From Lachnospiraceae bacterium (GTDB lineage Bacteria; Bacillota; Clostridia; Lachnospirales; Lachnospiraceae), in NCBI GenBank assembly GCA_017556805.1, contig JAFYMC010000014.1, forward strand, positions 62,001 to 126,000: a stretch of 64,000 nucleotides of DNA, in the 5' to 3' direction. Below, piece by piece: positions 53,149-61,515 of the stretch. The position numbers and the translations under genes are program-made. Position 1 is the stretch's first letter. Every line of letters begins with the position of its first letter. The notes below the pieces were generated by a model. The model was not told the DNA's origin and searched no databases. It saw only the letters and a list, made by a program, of their open reading frames with translations.

Positions 53149-54155
53149 TATGCCCCTCCTTCCGTTTTCCCGCATTTACTGCATGCCCGATAGGTTTGCT
53201 CCACCTCTGCCAAGTCACACTCCTTCACCGTTCTCTTAATTGCGGAGCAGGTGGATACCGCATGATATCTGGTGCCATACTCCGTAACATACACCTGCAT
53301 TCCGCTGCACAACACAGGGTCACAAAATTCACACGCATAATACTTTGCTCCCGATGCGTTTCTTTTACTTCCCACATGCTCCGACAATACCGGTGTCGTA
53401 TCAATCTTTATGTATGTACAGGTTCTGCTTCTATGATACACGCTTCCGTGTTCTGTCATATAAACAACATTTCCCTTTTCTCCTTCGTCTCCCTGTGTTC
53501 CCGATGTCTTCCCCTCTCCGGTCCAATCCCGGTATACCAGCCGCATCACGTAAAATCCGCGACTACTTTTTGTAAATACATCGGGAGGCTTTACCCAATA
53601 GTAAATCTCCGCATGAGTTTTCGCTCCGGAAGCCTCTGTATTCACCCAGATTCCGCTGTAACCCTGCGCCACTCCCGCCTGTTTCAAAATATCCTTATCG
53701 CATCTGGCATGAAACATTGCGGTCATCGCCACATCCTGCACAATCTTCTCATCAAAAATATCCAATAACGTCTCTGCTACCGCATTTTCCCCGTCCGCCA
53801 GACGCTCCGCCACATAAGAATAAGCCGCCGCTTCCCTGGCAGCCGTAATCCCTGCCTCGGCTATTACAATTTCCGCCCGTAACACATAAAACATTTGTAT
53901 CAAATACATTACCGCAAAGAAGAACACAGGGAACGCCACGGATGCTTCCACTGTTACGGATGCATTTTGATATCTGCTCTTACAATTTCGACCCGGTTTA
54001 TTTTTATGAATCTTTTCGCAAGCTTTTTTTGTGAGTCGTCGAAAAAAATATCTGGGATAAACAAAACCAACAATAAGAGTAGGGGAGGAAAAGAGTAGTG
54101 TCGATTTTGCAGGAATTTTTTCCCGGCTTCGAAATGGCATAAGAACAGATATCAA
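53148..54155 (-). CDS. TadE-like protein with two C-terminal cysteine repeats
   Basis: 335 residues from a TTG at 54155 (seven bases after AGGAGG). After a basic stretch of about 65 residues, SVTVEASVAFPVFFFAVMYLIQ is a TadE-type hydrophobic helix. The C-terminus holds two copies of a motif VY(M/V)TE(H/Y)G...YH....C..IK...Y.AC..C (about 230-285 and 290-330), which resembles Ada-like zinc sites. The long basic N-terminus is odd for a pseudopilin; an internal start nearer the helix is possible. Confidence 0.75.
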   Translation of the reverse strand: MISVLMPFRSREKIPAKSTLLFSSPTLIVGFVYPRYFFRRLTKKACEKIHKNKPGRNCKSRYQNASVTVEASVAFPVFFFAVMYLIQMFYVLRAEIVIAEAGITAAREAAAYSYVAERLADGENAVAETLLDIFDEKIVQDVAMTAMFHARCDKDILKQAGVAQGYSGIWVNTEASGAKTHAEIYYWVKPPDVFTKSSRGFYVMRLVYRDWTGEGKTSGTQGDEGEKGNVVYMTEHGSVYHRSRTCTYIKIDTTPVLSEHVGSKRNASGAKYYACEFCDPVLCSGMQVYVTEYGTRYHAVSTCSAIKRTVKECDLAEVEQTYRACSKCGKTEGGA

Positions 54156-54173
54156 AATGCACCTCCTTTCGTA

Positions 54174-56636
54174 TTATTCATACTCGTATACATACGGCAC
54201 CTCATCCACACGATATAACACCTTCCACGCGCAACGATTTAACCGAAACTCCTTTTGATAGGTATTCCGCATATTTTCCTGTATCAAATCTGCCGCCCGG
54301 TACTTTTTATCCTCCTTCGGTGTCAAAAACAAGAAGAGATGCAGAAATTCGTTGTAACCGAAGGCAAGACCTTTGTCATCTTTTTTCTGCTTTGCTTTTT
54401 CCAGCACAAAGGATTTAGAAAACTTCAAAATCTCCTGAAAGGACAGACTTCCTCCGTTTTTCCCCGGATACAGCAACAAACGCTTTCCTTGCAAAAAGGC
54501 CGCCGTATCTATCATGGCCTCCTCTAGTGCCCACACAAACAGCAGAAGAAAAACCACAATGCTTTTCAGTGCCGGCAACCCGATGATACCGCACGCAGCC
54601 AACGCTGCCTGCTCCACGGGCGCCTTCCGGGTACTGTCCGTATACAACGAGACAAAATGCAGGATGGTTCGAACCGCACAAATTCGCATAGCAACCGAAG
54701 AAAGATTCTCCTGATCCGTGGCTTTTCCGGCAATGAGATACTCCTTCTCATAGGAAAGCGCTCCGGCTCCGTTTTCCTCTAAAAAATCACCGAAATGAGT
54801 AACCAGATAAGAATGAAACAGAATCGCATCCGACGCCTCACTTAACACCTCGCCGGCAGAAATATCCTCCGGAAGAAGCGTTTTCAGTTCATCAAAAACA
54901 GCACTCATGTCCGTTCCCAACAAAGAAAAAATATCAAAGCCTTCGTCTTCATACCGGAAGCCCGACGGCAAATAAGAAACATCCAACTCCTTCTCCGATA
55001 ATTCCCTGTCCGTTAAAAAACCCAGAAAACCGGCCGCCACTTCTCCGGATATCATAGATTCCACTCCGTCATACAGATTCTCTGCCAAGGACATCTCACC
55101 GTAATTCAGCTTCAATCCGTAAAAGGAATACCCTCGTACCGATGCCGCCTCTTCTTTTAACCCGGTAACTGCCGTGTAAAGCGCAGAAGAATACGTCCCT
55201 TTGATCCGGGCCGATACATTCCACAAGCTTGACATATTCCCCAATAAAGTCTGCTTCATTGTATCAAAATCAAACCCATCCAAGTCCTCATAAAAAAGGT
55301 AGGTATCCAGTTCCGCCCGGTACTCCGCAACCGCCTCCTCACCAATCACAAGTTGCAACGAATCCAATACCGTCTCACAGGTTTCTTTTACCTTCTTTGC
55401 CTGAGCCAATTCCTTTCGAACCTCTTCCGCATACTCATATGTTTCCTCGCAAATCTCCCGGACTTTTTCGCATTGCTTTACAAACTTCCCCTCTTCATCC
55501 ACAAGTTTCTCTGCTACTTTTTCCTGACTTTTTGCCGTCTTTTCCAGCGCCCTCTGTTCCTTTTCCAGTGAATCTTCCTCTTTTTTCAACTCTTTTTCAT
55601 CTTCTTCCAGCTGCTTCTTCTCATCCTCCATACGCTCTTTTTCTTTTTCCAGCGTATTAACACGAACCGTCAGCGCAGCAATTTCCTCCTCGTCTCCCTT
55701 TGCCAGAATCATTTTCCCTAACTTTGCCACATCGGAGATATACTGAAGGGATGTCTCTTTGATGCTCTTCTTGAGGCTCTCGATTTTAGGAGTCACTACA
55801 CCCAACTGCCCTCTGATTCTCGCCAACTCACTTCGACAAATCATTTCCTCATACTCCCGTACCTCCATCTCCCCCGCAAGCGACTCTGCCCGTGCAGCAA
55901 GAGATACCAAGGTATCGTAGGGATTCTCATGATTACGAAGAAATGCCTGATACACCTGCGTCCTATCAAAATATTTTGCCGCCCCTGCCGGGTCGATACA
56001 AAAGTATTTTACATACGCATCCTTTTGAAAGACCACATTTTTACCACCCATAAATTTTTCGAACTTCTTAATCTCTACCCCGTCCACCAGTTCCATCAAA
56101 CGTAATATCTTTTCATCCACTTTTGCATACGCACTGTCGGTAGCCGCCTTTGCTGCCGCAACCTCCAGATGAGCGTTGGCCTGTTCTGTCATCCCCGCAA
56201 ACTCTGCCAACGCGGATATCACCTCCGGAGCAGCACGATACTTCATGGCGGTAACCGCCTGACGATGAAATCCCTCCAGTTTATTATCCGTTAACATCAG
56301 GACATTTGTTACATCAAACTCCGCACCCGAACGAATCAGCAGAGATCTCTCACCGTCTCTCTTTTCCGTCATGTATGCGATGTCTTCCGCAATACTTTGC
56401 TCTACAAACTCCGACTCTTCTCCCCATGACGGCACTTCCCTTCCGAAAATGTGATACTCCTCATACAGCGGAGTCAGATATGCCGCAAAGAAATTCTCTA
56501 CCGCCAAACGTGATGCAGACGCATGATAAGAAGCTCGTGCGGTATACGCTGCCATTTCAAAAAAAGAAATGATAAAGCAAAACATTACCATAAAAACCAA
56601 AGAGAACACTACGGTAACCGATCCCTTCTGCCTCAC
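54174..56636 (-). CDS. Large DUF5702-like protein of the Tad-like locus
   Basis: 820 residues from a GTG at 56636, overlapping the pilin stop (GTGA). The N-terminal helix SVTVVFSLVFMVMFCFIISFFE resembles TadE/TadG-type pseudopilins. A long coiled coil runs at about 285-440 (KEKERMEDEKKQLEEDEKEL). A membrane segment occurs near 695-715 (LKSIVVFLLLFVWALEEAMI). I recall this as the DUF5702 family found in Clostridia Tad loci; its role may be a surface or assembly component. Confidence 0.75.
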   Translation of the reverse strand: MRQKGSVTVVFSLVFMVMFCFIISFFEMAAYTARASYHASASRLAVENFFAAYLTPLYEEYHIFGREVPSWGEESEFVEQSIAEDIAYMTEKRDGERSLLIRSGAEFDVTNVLMLTDNKLEGFHRQAVTAMKYRAAPEVISALAEFAGMTEQANAHLEVAAAKAATDSAYAKVDEKILRLMELVDGVEIKKFEKFMGGKNVVFQKDAYVKYFCIDPAGAAKYFDRTQVYQAFLRNHENPYDTLVSLAARAESLAGEMEVREYEEMICRSELARIRGQLGVVTPKIESLKKSIKETSLQYISDVAKLGKMILAKGDEEEIAALTVRVNTLEKEKERMEDEKKQLEEDEKELKKEEDSLEKEQRALEKTAKSQEKVAEKLVDEEGKFVKQCEKVREICEETYEYAEEVRKELAQAKKVKETCETVLDSLQLVIGEEAVAEYRAELDTYLFYEDLDGFDFDTMKQTLLGNMSSLWNVSARIKGTYSSALYTAVTGLKEEAASVRGYSFYGLKLNYGEMSLAENLYDGVESMISGEVAAGFLGFLTDRELSEKELDVSYLPSGFRYEDEGFDIFSLLGTDMSAVFDELKTLLPEDISAGEVLSEASDAILFHSYLVTHFGDFLEENGAGALSYEKEYLIAGKATDQENLSSVAMRICAVRTILHFVSLYTDSTRKAPVEQAALAACGIIGLPALKSIVVFLLLFVWALEEAMIDTAAFLQGKRLLLYPGKNGGSLSFQEILKFSKSFVLEKAKQKKDDKGLAFGYNEFLHLFLFLTPKEDKKYRAADLIQENMRNTYQKEFRLNRCAWKVLYRVDEVPYVYEYE

Positions 56637-56797
56637 GACAATACCTCATTCATACTCTTTTCCAGTGCCTCCATTGCCTTTGTAACCATACTTCCTAACT
56701 GTTCTTTGAAAATCAGGACCAAAGCAATCAACACCACCAAAATCAAAATCACTTCCACCACACCCACACCTTTGTTATTTCGCAAAATATTTTTCAT
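56633..56797 (-). CDS. Flp1-like type IVb pilin
   Basis: 54 residues from the ATG at 56797 (after AGGAGGAG). NNKGVGVVEVILILVVLIAL: cleavage after Gly10 would leave a mature pilin with Glu at position 5, as prepilin peptidases require. The remainder is one amphipathic helix. It is the probable main fibre subunit of the system. Confidence 0.85.
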   Translation of the reverse strand: MKNILRNNKGVGVVEVILILVVLIALVLIFKEQLGSMVTKAMEALEKSMNEVLS

Positions 56798-56828
56798 CCA
56801 AAACTCCTCCTGTTCTGCCATCCTGTGT

Positions 56829-58031
56829 TTACATGGAAAAAAACGCAGGTATTATGACCACCGCCATTACCAAAAACAACATTCCCATCATCGGAAATAA
56901 AAGCTTTGTCTGCCCCTCTTCTCCCTTTTTGGCCGCTCGCTCCCGATGCATTTCCCAGGCCAGGCGTACTTCGTTTTCCAGGTTTTTTCGCAAGCCGCCG
57001 CTACCCTTTTGCAGTTGGCTGACCAATAAAGATGCACACCGTAAATAGGGCTTTAACCCAATCCTTCTGCCGAATGCCTCATAGGCCCGTGACTCCGATG
57101 TCCCATTTTTCAATTCTCCTACAAGTACCAGAACTTCTTCTGCTATGGCGTTTCTTTTCCCTGCTTTTTCCGCCTTTGCACGATACTCCGCCCCCAATCG
57201 TTCGAAACTTCCCCGCAGGCTCATCCCCGCTCCGGTATACAACGTAAGCTTAGTAATCAACCGGGGATACTCCGTCAAAAGCTCCTCTTCTCGTCGTTTT
57301 CGCTCCTTCTCCTTTTCCTGACGCTTAGAAAACATCACTACAAAGGGAACAAACAAAATTCCAACGCCCAATATTCCCCAGGGAACCCCCGGCTCCTCCG
57401 GCCGTCCCACCGCCACCGGACCGATGGTCTCCGGAAGATAAAACCCAGCCTCACCGACCGTCTTTTGCTCCAATACACGCAGCTCTTCCCGGGCGCCGTA
57501 TAACAGTGCCTCTTTACTTCCTTCCTCATAGGGCAACACCTTCACCGCAAACCAATGCTCCCGTTCTTCCGACCCATAACTCATCCGGGCTTGAAGATAA
57601 ACCTCACGCGCCTCCTTAAGCTGCTCCCGATGTAACGTTCCGTCCTTTGTTATCACCGTATCGTCCGAACTGCTCCATCGAATATCCACACCGGTCTCGG
57701 GAACGGATTGCGGCAATTCCACAGAGTCCGATAACATTGCACTTTCTTCCTTCTCTATTCCAAAGAATTTATTCAGAATGCGAACCGTTTCCGAAAATGC
57801 CTCATTCATTTCCTCCTCTGTCCGTTCTCTGGATGCCACCTCCAGAGTCCATTCCTCCGAAGTTTCTTCCAAGCGGAACGCTACCGCCTCCTTCTTTGTT
57901 CCGCTTTCCGGCCGTGTAATCCACACCCGTGTATCCTCTTTTGTATCCCGGTTCCGGACCAGCAGAAATACCGCCGTCACAAGAATAATGACTCCGATCA
58001 GTGCCCATTGTATCTTTTCCTTTTTACTCAT
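56829..58031 (-). CDS. TadC-like platform protein with external N-terminal domain
   Basis: 400 residues. TM helix (8-25), an external domain (about 30-215) that includes IRWSSSDDTVITKDGTL and an HWFAVKVLP strand, reminiscent of atrophied bacterial Ig-like domains, a second helix (about 222-240), then the T2SF domain (250-390: YPRLITKLTLYTGAGMSLRGSFERL, LKPYLRCASLLVSQLQKGS) and a final helix. Pairs with TadB as the inner-membrane platform. The external domain is not usual for TadC. Confidence 0.83.
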   Translation of the reverse strand: MSKKEKIQWALIGVIILVTAVFLLVRNRDTKEDTRVWITRPESGTKKEAVAFRLEETSEEWTLEVASRERTEEEMNEAFSETVRILNKFFGIEKEESAMLSDSVELPQSVPETGVDIRWSSSDDTVITKDGTLHREQLKEAREVYLQARMSYGSEEREHWFAVKVLPYEEGSKEALLYGAREELRVLEQKTVGEAGFYLPETIGPVAVGRPEEPGVPWGILGVGILFVPFVVMFSKRQEKEKERKRREEELLTEYPRLITKLTLYTGAGMSLRGSFERLGAEYRAKAEKAGKRNAIAEEVLVLVGELKNGTSESRAYEAFGRRIGLKPYLRCASLLVSQLQKGSGGLRKNLENEVRLAWEMHRERAAKKGEEGQTKLLFPMMGMLFLVMAVVIIPAFFSM

Positions 58032-58040
58032 AGTCCTCCT

Positions 58041-58784
58041 TTACAACGACACCGCTGTCACCTTATCCACCACCAGACAAAGAGAAAAATAAACCACTAA
58101 CACCACCGCCATCACACAGACGCCCACCGCATTATGATATAACGGTGACAGAAAATCCGACATAAACAACCGCAAATAGATGAGCATCGCAAAAGGCATA
58201 CATTTCATCACCTTTGCCTCATACTCCCGGCTATGCATAACCGAACGGATATAGCGAAGCGTCTCCTGCTTGTCCCGGATTACCTGTTCCGTATTCTCGA
58301 TTACCTGCTGTACCGCTCCTCCGGTGCGCTTTGCGATAAACAACACCTCCGCAAAGTCCCCGACATCCTCGCAAAGAGCTTCCTCGGCCCACTGGGAAAA
58401 CACCGCCTCCACTGATGTTCCCAGCTGCATTTTCCGCTCCAGTCGTGTAACCGCTTGTAAAAACGGCTCGTCCTCTTTCAGAGTAGTCAACATTCCTTTT
58501 TTCCCTTCTCCCACCGCCTGTTCCAGAGAATATCCCACCAAGAGCGCTTCCTTTAAAAAGCCCAGATACTCTGCAAAATACTCCTGTTCTTTTTCCTGCC
58601 TGCGCTGTTTTTCCTGTTTTTTCGTCTGCTTCCATAACAGTCCCACACAAACCGGCATGCAAAGCAATCCCCACACACTTTGAAAAAACAGCCAGGCAAT
58701 CAAGGTTCCCAATCCGGCTCCTTTCCCTATTGCAATTACTCTCCAATCAAGCGTTTTCCTAATTCTTTTCGGTTTCTTTCCCAT
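58041..58784 (-). CDS. TadB-like platform protein
   Basis: 247 residues from the ATG at 58784 (after AGAGGGAC), overlapping the ATPase gene by 26 bp. Two N-terminal helices, the T2SF domain (LGFLKEALLVGYSLEQAVGEG, EVLFIAKRTGGAVQQVIENTEQVI) and two C-terminal helices. Platform subunit; together with TadC it transduces ATPase movement to pilin. Confidence 0.85.
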   Translation of the reverse strand: MGKKPKRIRKTLDWRVIAIGKGAGLGTLIAWLFFQSVWGLLCMPVCVGLLWKQTKKQEKQRRQEKEQEYFAEYLGFLKEALLVGYSLEQAVGEGKKGMLTTLKEDEPFLQAVTRLERKMQLGTSVEAVFSQWAEEALCEDVGDFAEVLFIAKRTGGAVQQVIENTEQVIRDKQETLRYIRSVMHSREYEAKVMKCMPFAMLIYLRLFMSDFLSPLYHNAVGVCVMAVVLVVYFSLCLVVDKVTAVSL

Positions 58785-59964
58785 CCTGTCCCTCTTTCCG
58801 AAATCTTGATCCGCCCAGGTACCGCAACGCCCCTCCGGCGCCTCCTTCCTTTGCTTCTTCAAACACAGGCCGAAGCACAATCTCACCATCACGCAGACCG
58901 TCGTTTTCGCAAATCTGCAATACACCGCGACTCCCGTCTCCCCGTCTGTATAGCTGGATAAACACATCTATTGCGGATGCAATCTGCTTTCGGATGGCAT
59001 AGAGCGGAATATCGCTTCCCTGTAAGACCATGGTCTCCAGCCGGGACAGCATATCTTCCGCAGAATTGGCATGTCCGGTAGACAAAGAACCTTCATGCCC
59101 CGTATTCATGGCCTGCAACATATCTAACGCCTCCGCTCCCCGTACCTCTCCCACAATAATGCGGGAGGGACGCATCCGCAACGCAGTCTTAATCAAATCC
59201 CTGACACTGACGGCACTACAGCCCTCGGTATTTGCCTTCCGCACCTCCAGCCTTACAAGGTTCGGAATCGTGCGAATCTGAAGCTCCGCCGCATCCTCAA
59301 TGGTTATGACCCGCTCCGACTCCGGAATATACGCTGATAAGGCATTTAAAAACGTAGTTTTACCGGAGCCGGTGCCGCCACTGATAAAAATGTTCTTTTT
59401 TTGCTTTACCGCATGCTCCAAATACTCTCTCGCATCCTCGGTTACCGCCCTAAGTTCCACCAACCGGTCCATAGTATAGGGCACCTTCGAAAATTTACGA
59501 ATGGTCACCGCAGGACCGTCTAAAGAAGCAGGAGGAAGTACGATATTCACACGGGAACCGTCCGATAGTCTCGTATCCGCAATGGGACTGGCCTCATTGA
59601 CCACCCGGTTCGCTTCCGCAGCCATTTTTTGAATTACATCTCGAAGTCTCTCCTCGGAGGAAAACTGCTTTTCCCACAAATACAGCTGTCCCCGTTTTTC
59701 ATAAAAAATGTGTTCATGGCCGTTTATCATAATTTCTGTCACCGAGTCATCCGCCAACAATTCCTCTAAAATATCCAACCCCCGGATTCCGTGAAAAATC
59801 TCTTCCTTTAATCGAAGTTTTTCCGAAAGAGGCAAATAATGCTCCCGTCCGTAGGCTAAAACGGTCTGCTCGATTGCCGCAAGTACCTGTTCATCCGTCA
59901 ATTCATCCGACAAATCCAGCCGTTCCAGCGTCTGCTTTCGTATTTCCTCCGCAACTTCCCGCAA
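58759..59964 (-). CDS. TadA/CpaF-type secretion ATPase
   Basis: 401 residues from a TTG at 59964, preceded by GGGAGGGGAGG. N-terminal domain with GIRGLDILEELLADDSVTEIMINGHEHIFYE, Walker A SGGTGSGKTTFLNAL, Asp box TIEDAAELQ, Walker B RPSRIIVGEVRGAEALDMLQAMNTGHEGSLSTGHANS. The hexameric motor of Tad pilus assembly. Starts 62 bp inside the end of the TadZ-like gene. Confidence 0.92.
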   Translation of the reverse strand: MREVAEEIRKQTLERLDLSDELTDEQVLAAIEQTVLAYGREHYLPLSEKLRLKEEIFHGIRGLDILEELLADDSVTEIMINGHEHIFYEKRGQLYLWEKQFSSEERLRDVIQKMAAEANRVVNEASPIADTRLSDGSRVNIVLPPASLDGPAVTIRKFSKVPYTMDRLVELRAVTEDAREYLEHAVKQKKNIFISGGTGSGKTTFLNALSAYIPESERVITIEDAAELQIRTIPNLVRLEVRKANTEGCSAVSVRDLIKTALRMRPSRIIVGEVRGAEALDMLQAMNTGHEGSLSTGHANSAEDMLSRLETMVLQGSDIPLYAIRKQIASAIDVFIQLYRRGDGSRGVLQICENDGLRDGEIVLRPVFEEAKEGGAGGALRYLGGSRFRKEGQDGKETEKN

Positions 59965-60886
59965 TTGCCTCCCCTCCCTTTTTTACCGCTTCCTCAAAGG
60001 TTTCCTCCGACATCTGTCCAAAGGTCTCCTTCACCGAAAACTCCAGCATTCCGGAATACAATTTCGTTTCACCGCTCTCCTTTAACTGACGTCGGAACTC
60101 CTCCTGAATGTTTCTTCCTTGTTCCGTTTCCCACACCGGAACAAGCATAAAATCACAACAACTCAGTACGTTTCTTCCCGTCCTGTCAAAGGCTCCCACA
60201 GCTACAAAAAAAGCCTCATATTTCGTATCCCATCTGTCATTTTGTAATAATGCTTTTATATCCTCCTTGGTCACACTGTCCAGGTCCGTATACCACCGCA
60301 CCGGACCGATACTATCCATATGTTCCTCGCACTGCAGCAGATGTTGTAACGAAATCCGCTCGCCCTCCTTCTCCTGCCGGACAAAATACAGAGCCTCCGA
60401 CAATCCGTCCGTATAGCTCCTTCCGCAGCTCCCGAAAGGAAACAGCGAAAGATACAATACTTTTCCTTTTCTGCTCAATCGTTTCGCAATTTCACAGGAA
60501 AGAAGCTCTGCTTCACAGCCGCCCGCCGGCGAGAAAAATCCCAGTATCGGAATTCGTTTTTCAACCTCCTTCCGCTCACTCAAACGTCGCTCGATTTCCT
60601 TCACGGAACCGTAACGATATAACACCGAACTGTCTCCTCTGTCCCTACTGTCGCTCAACCGGAACAGCTTCACCTTCGTCCCCAGTGTCGCCTCTAATAT
60701 TTCCTTTTCCAAGCCCTCCGATGCCACTACGGCATACACTCCGTCGGTTTTGATATAACCTCTTGCCTCCTCTGTCGTCGCAAATAAAACCGCACGATAG
60801 GGAAACGTACGACAGGCATTTAAATACAACGCCAACCGTCTTCCGTACTCCGGCATGTCATCGATAATTACAACCAGCTTTTCCAA
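59903..60886 (-). CDS. TadZ/CpaE-like protein with degenerate P-loop
   Basis: 327 residues if started at the TTG at 60886 (EKLVVIIDDMPEYG), which follows AGAGGGG; the longer frame upstream crosses the promoter. An N-terminal receiver-like half (1-110) is followed by a MinD/ParA-like half in which the Walker A segment reads FFSPAGGCEAELLSCEIA, without the usual lysines. TadZ proteins are often atypical ATPases that place the system at a cell pole. Confidence 0.78.
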   Translation of the reverse strand: MEKLVVIIDDMPEYGRRLALYLNACRTFPYRAVLFATTEEARGYIKTDGVYAVVASEGLEKEILEATLGTKVKLFRLSDSRDRGDSSVLYRYGSVKEIERRLSERKEVEKRIPILGFFSPAGGCEAELLSCEIAKRLSRKGKVLYLSLFPFGSCGRSYTDGLSEALYFVRQEKEGERISLQHLLQCEEHMDSIGPVRWYTDLDSVTKEDIKALLQNDRWDTKYEAFFVAVGAFDRTGRNVLSCCDFMLVPVWETEQGRNIQEEFRRQLKESGETKLYSGMLEFSVKETFGQMSEETFEEAVKKGGEAIAGSCGGNTKADAGTAGFVG

Positions 60887-61236
60887 CGACACCCCTCTTT
60901 CGTCATTTGTTATTAAATTTGTGTGGGAAAATTGACCTTCGTTCGAAAGTCGTATGCTCGAATCGAGCTTCGATACCATCATCATAGACCCTTTTGGCCC
61001 CAAAGTCAACCGCTTTTGGGCAATTTAATTTTTTTCGCCTTTTTTACCAAACTTTCTCCGTATTTTTGTGAAAATCGACGAAATTTTCCCGTGTCAGTTT
61101 CCATAATAAATCCGCTGTTTCTGCGCATTTGATGCACTTTTTTCTCCCAAAAGATTACAAATCGTATCTTTTCGGTATAATCCCGTTATCCGACGTCTAT
61201 ACTTACAATAAAATACAGAAAGAAGGATGTTTTACT
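60887..61236. other. Divergent region between the Tad-like operon and the DUF2508 gene
   Basis: No gene. Leftward promoter at 60981-61009; small palindrome GCTCGAATCGAGC (60956-60968) just after its start point, a possible operator. Rightward, a good -10 (TATAAT at 61180-61185) lacks a clear -35. Confidence 0.5.
60981..61009 (-). promoter_or_regulatory. Promoter of the Tad-like operon
   Basis: Read leftward: TTGACT (61004-61009), 17 bp, TATGAT (60981-60986). Confidence 0.7.
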
Positions 61237-61458
61237 ATGTCTTCACCATTTCGTAAAAAAAGAAAAACCGAAAATCCCCTCTTAAAGGAGTTACATGCTA
61301 CCCGTCTGGAGCTGGAAACCGCCTACTCCGTATTTGAAAATGCCGTAGACCCGGATCTGGTGTCCAGCAGCATCTACCGCATCAACGCCGTACAGGAACG
61401 TTATCAGTTCTTGTTAAAGCAAATAAAAAAGACCGAGGCAATGCTACAGTCTTCGTAA
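61237..61458 (+). CDS. DUF2508 (YaaL-like) protein
   Basis: 73 residues from the ATG at 61237 (after AGAAGGAT). Helical and charged, LLKELHATRLELETAYSVFENAVDPDLVSSSIYRINAVQERYQFLLKQ in outline (only parts are diagnostic: the ETAYSVFENAVDPDL and YRINAVQERYQFLLK blocks) fits DUF2508. In Firmicutes this gene usually lies next to recR; here it stands alone, so the context gives no function. Confidence 0.8.
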   Translation: MSSPFRKKRKTENPLLKELHATRLELETAYSVFENAVDPDLVSSSIYRINAVQERYQFLLKQIKKTEAMLQSS

Positions 61459-61462
61459 AAAC

Positions 61463-61503
61463 AATCCCCGACTCTATCATACAGATAGTTCGGGGATATT
61501 TTC
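61463..61503 (+). terminator. Terminator after the DUF2508 gene
   Basis: ATCCCCGA and TCGGGGAT arms with an inner CTATC/GATAG stem, then ATTTTCT. Probably also used by the converging XRE gene. Confidence 0.75.
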
Positions 61504-61515
61504 TAATATGGATTT

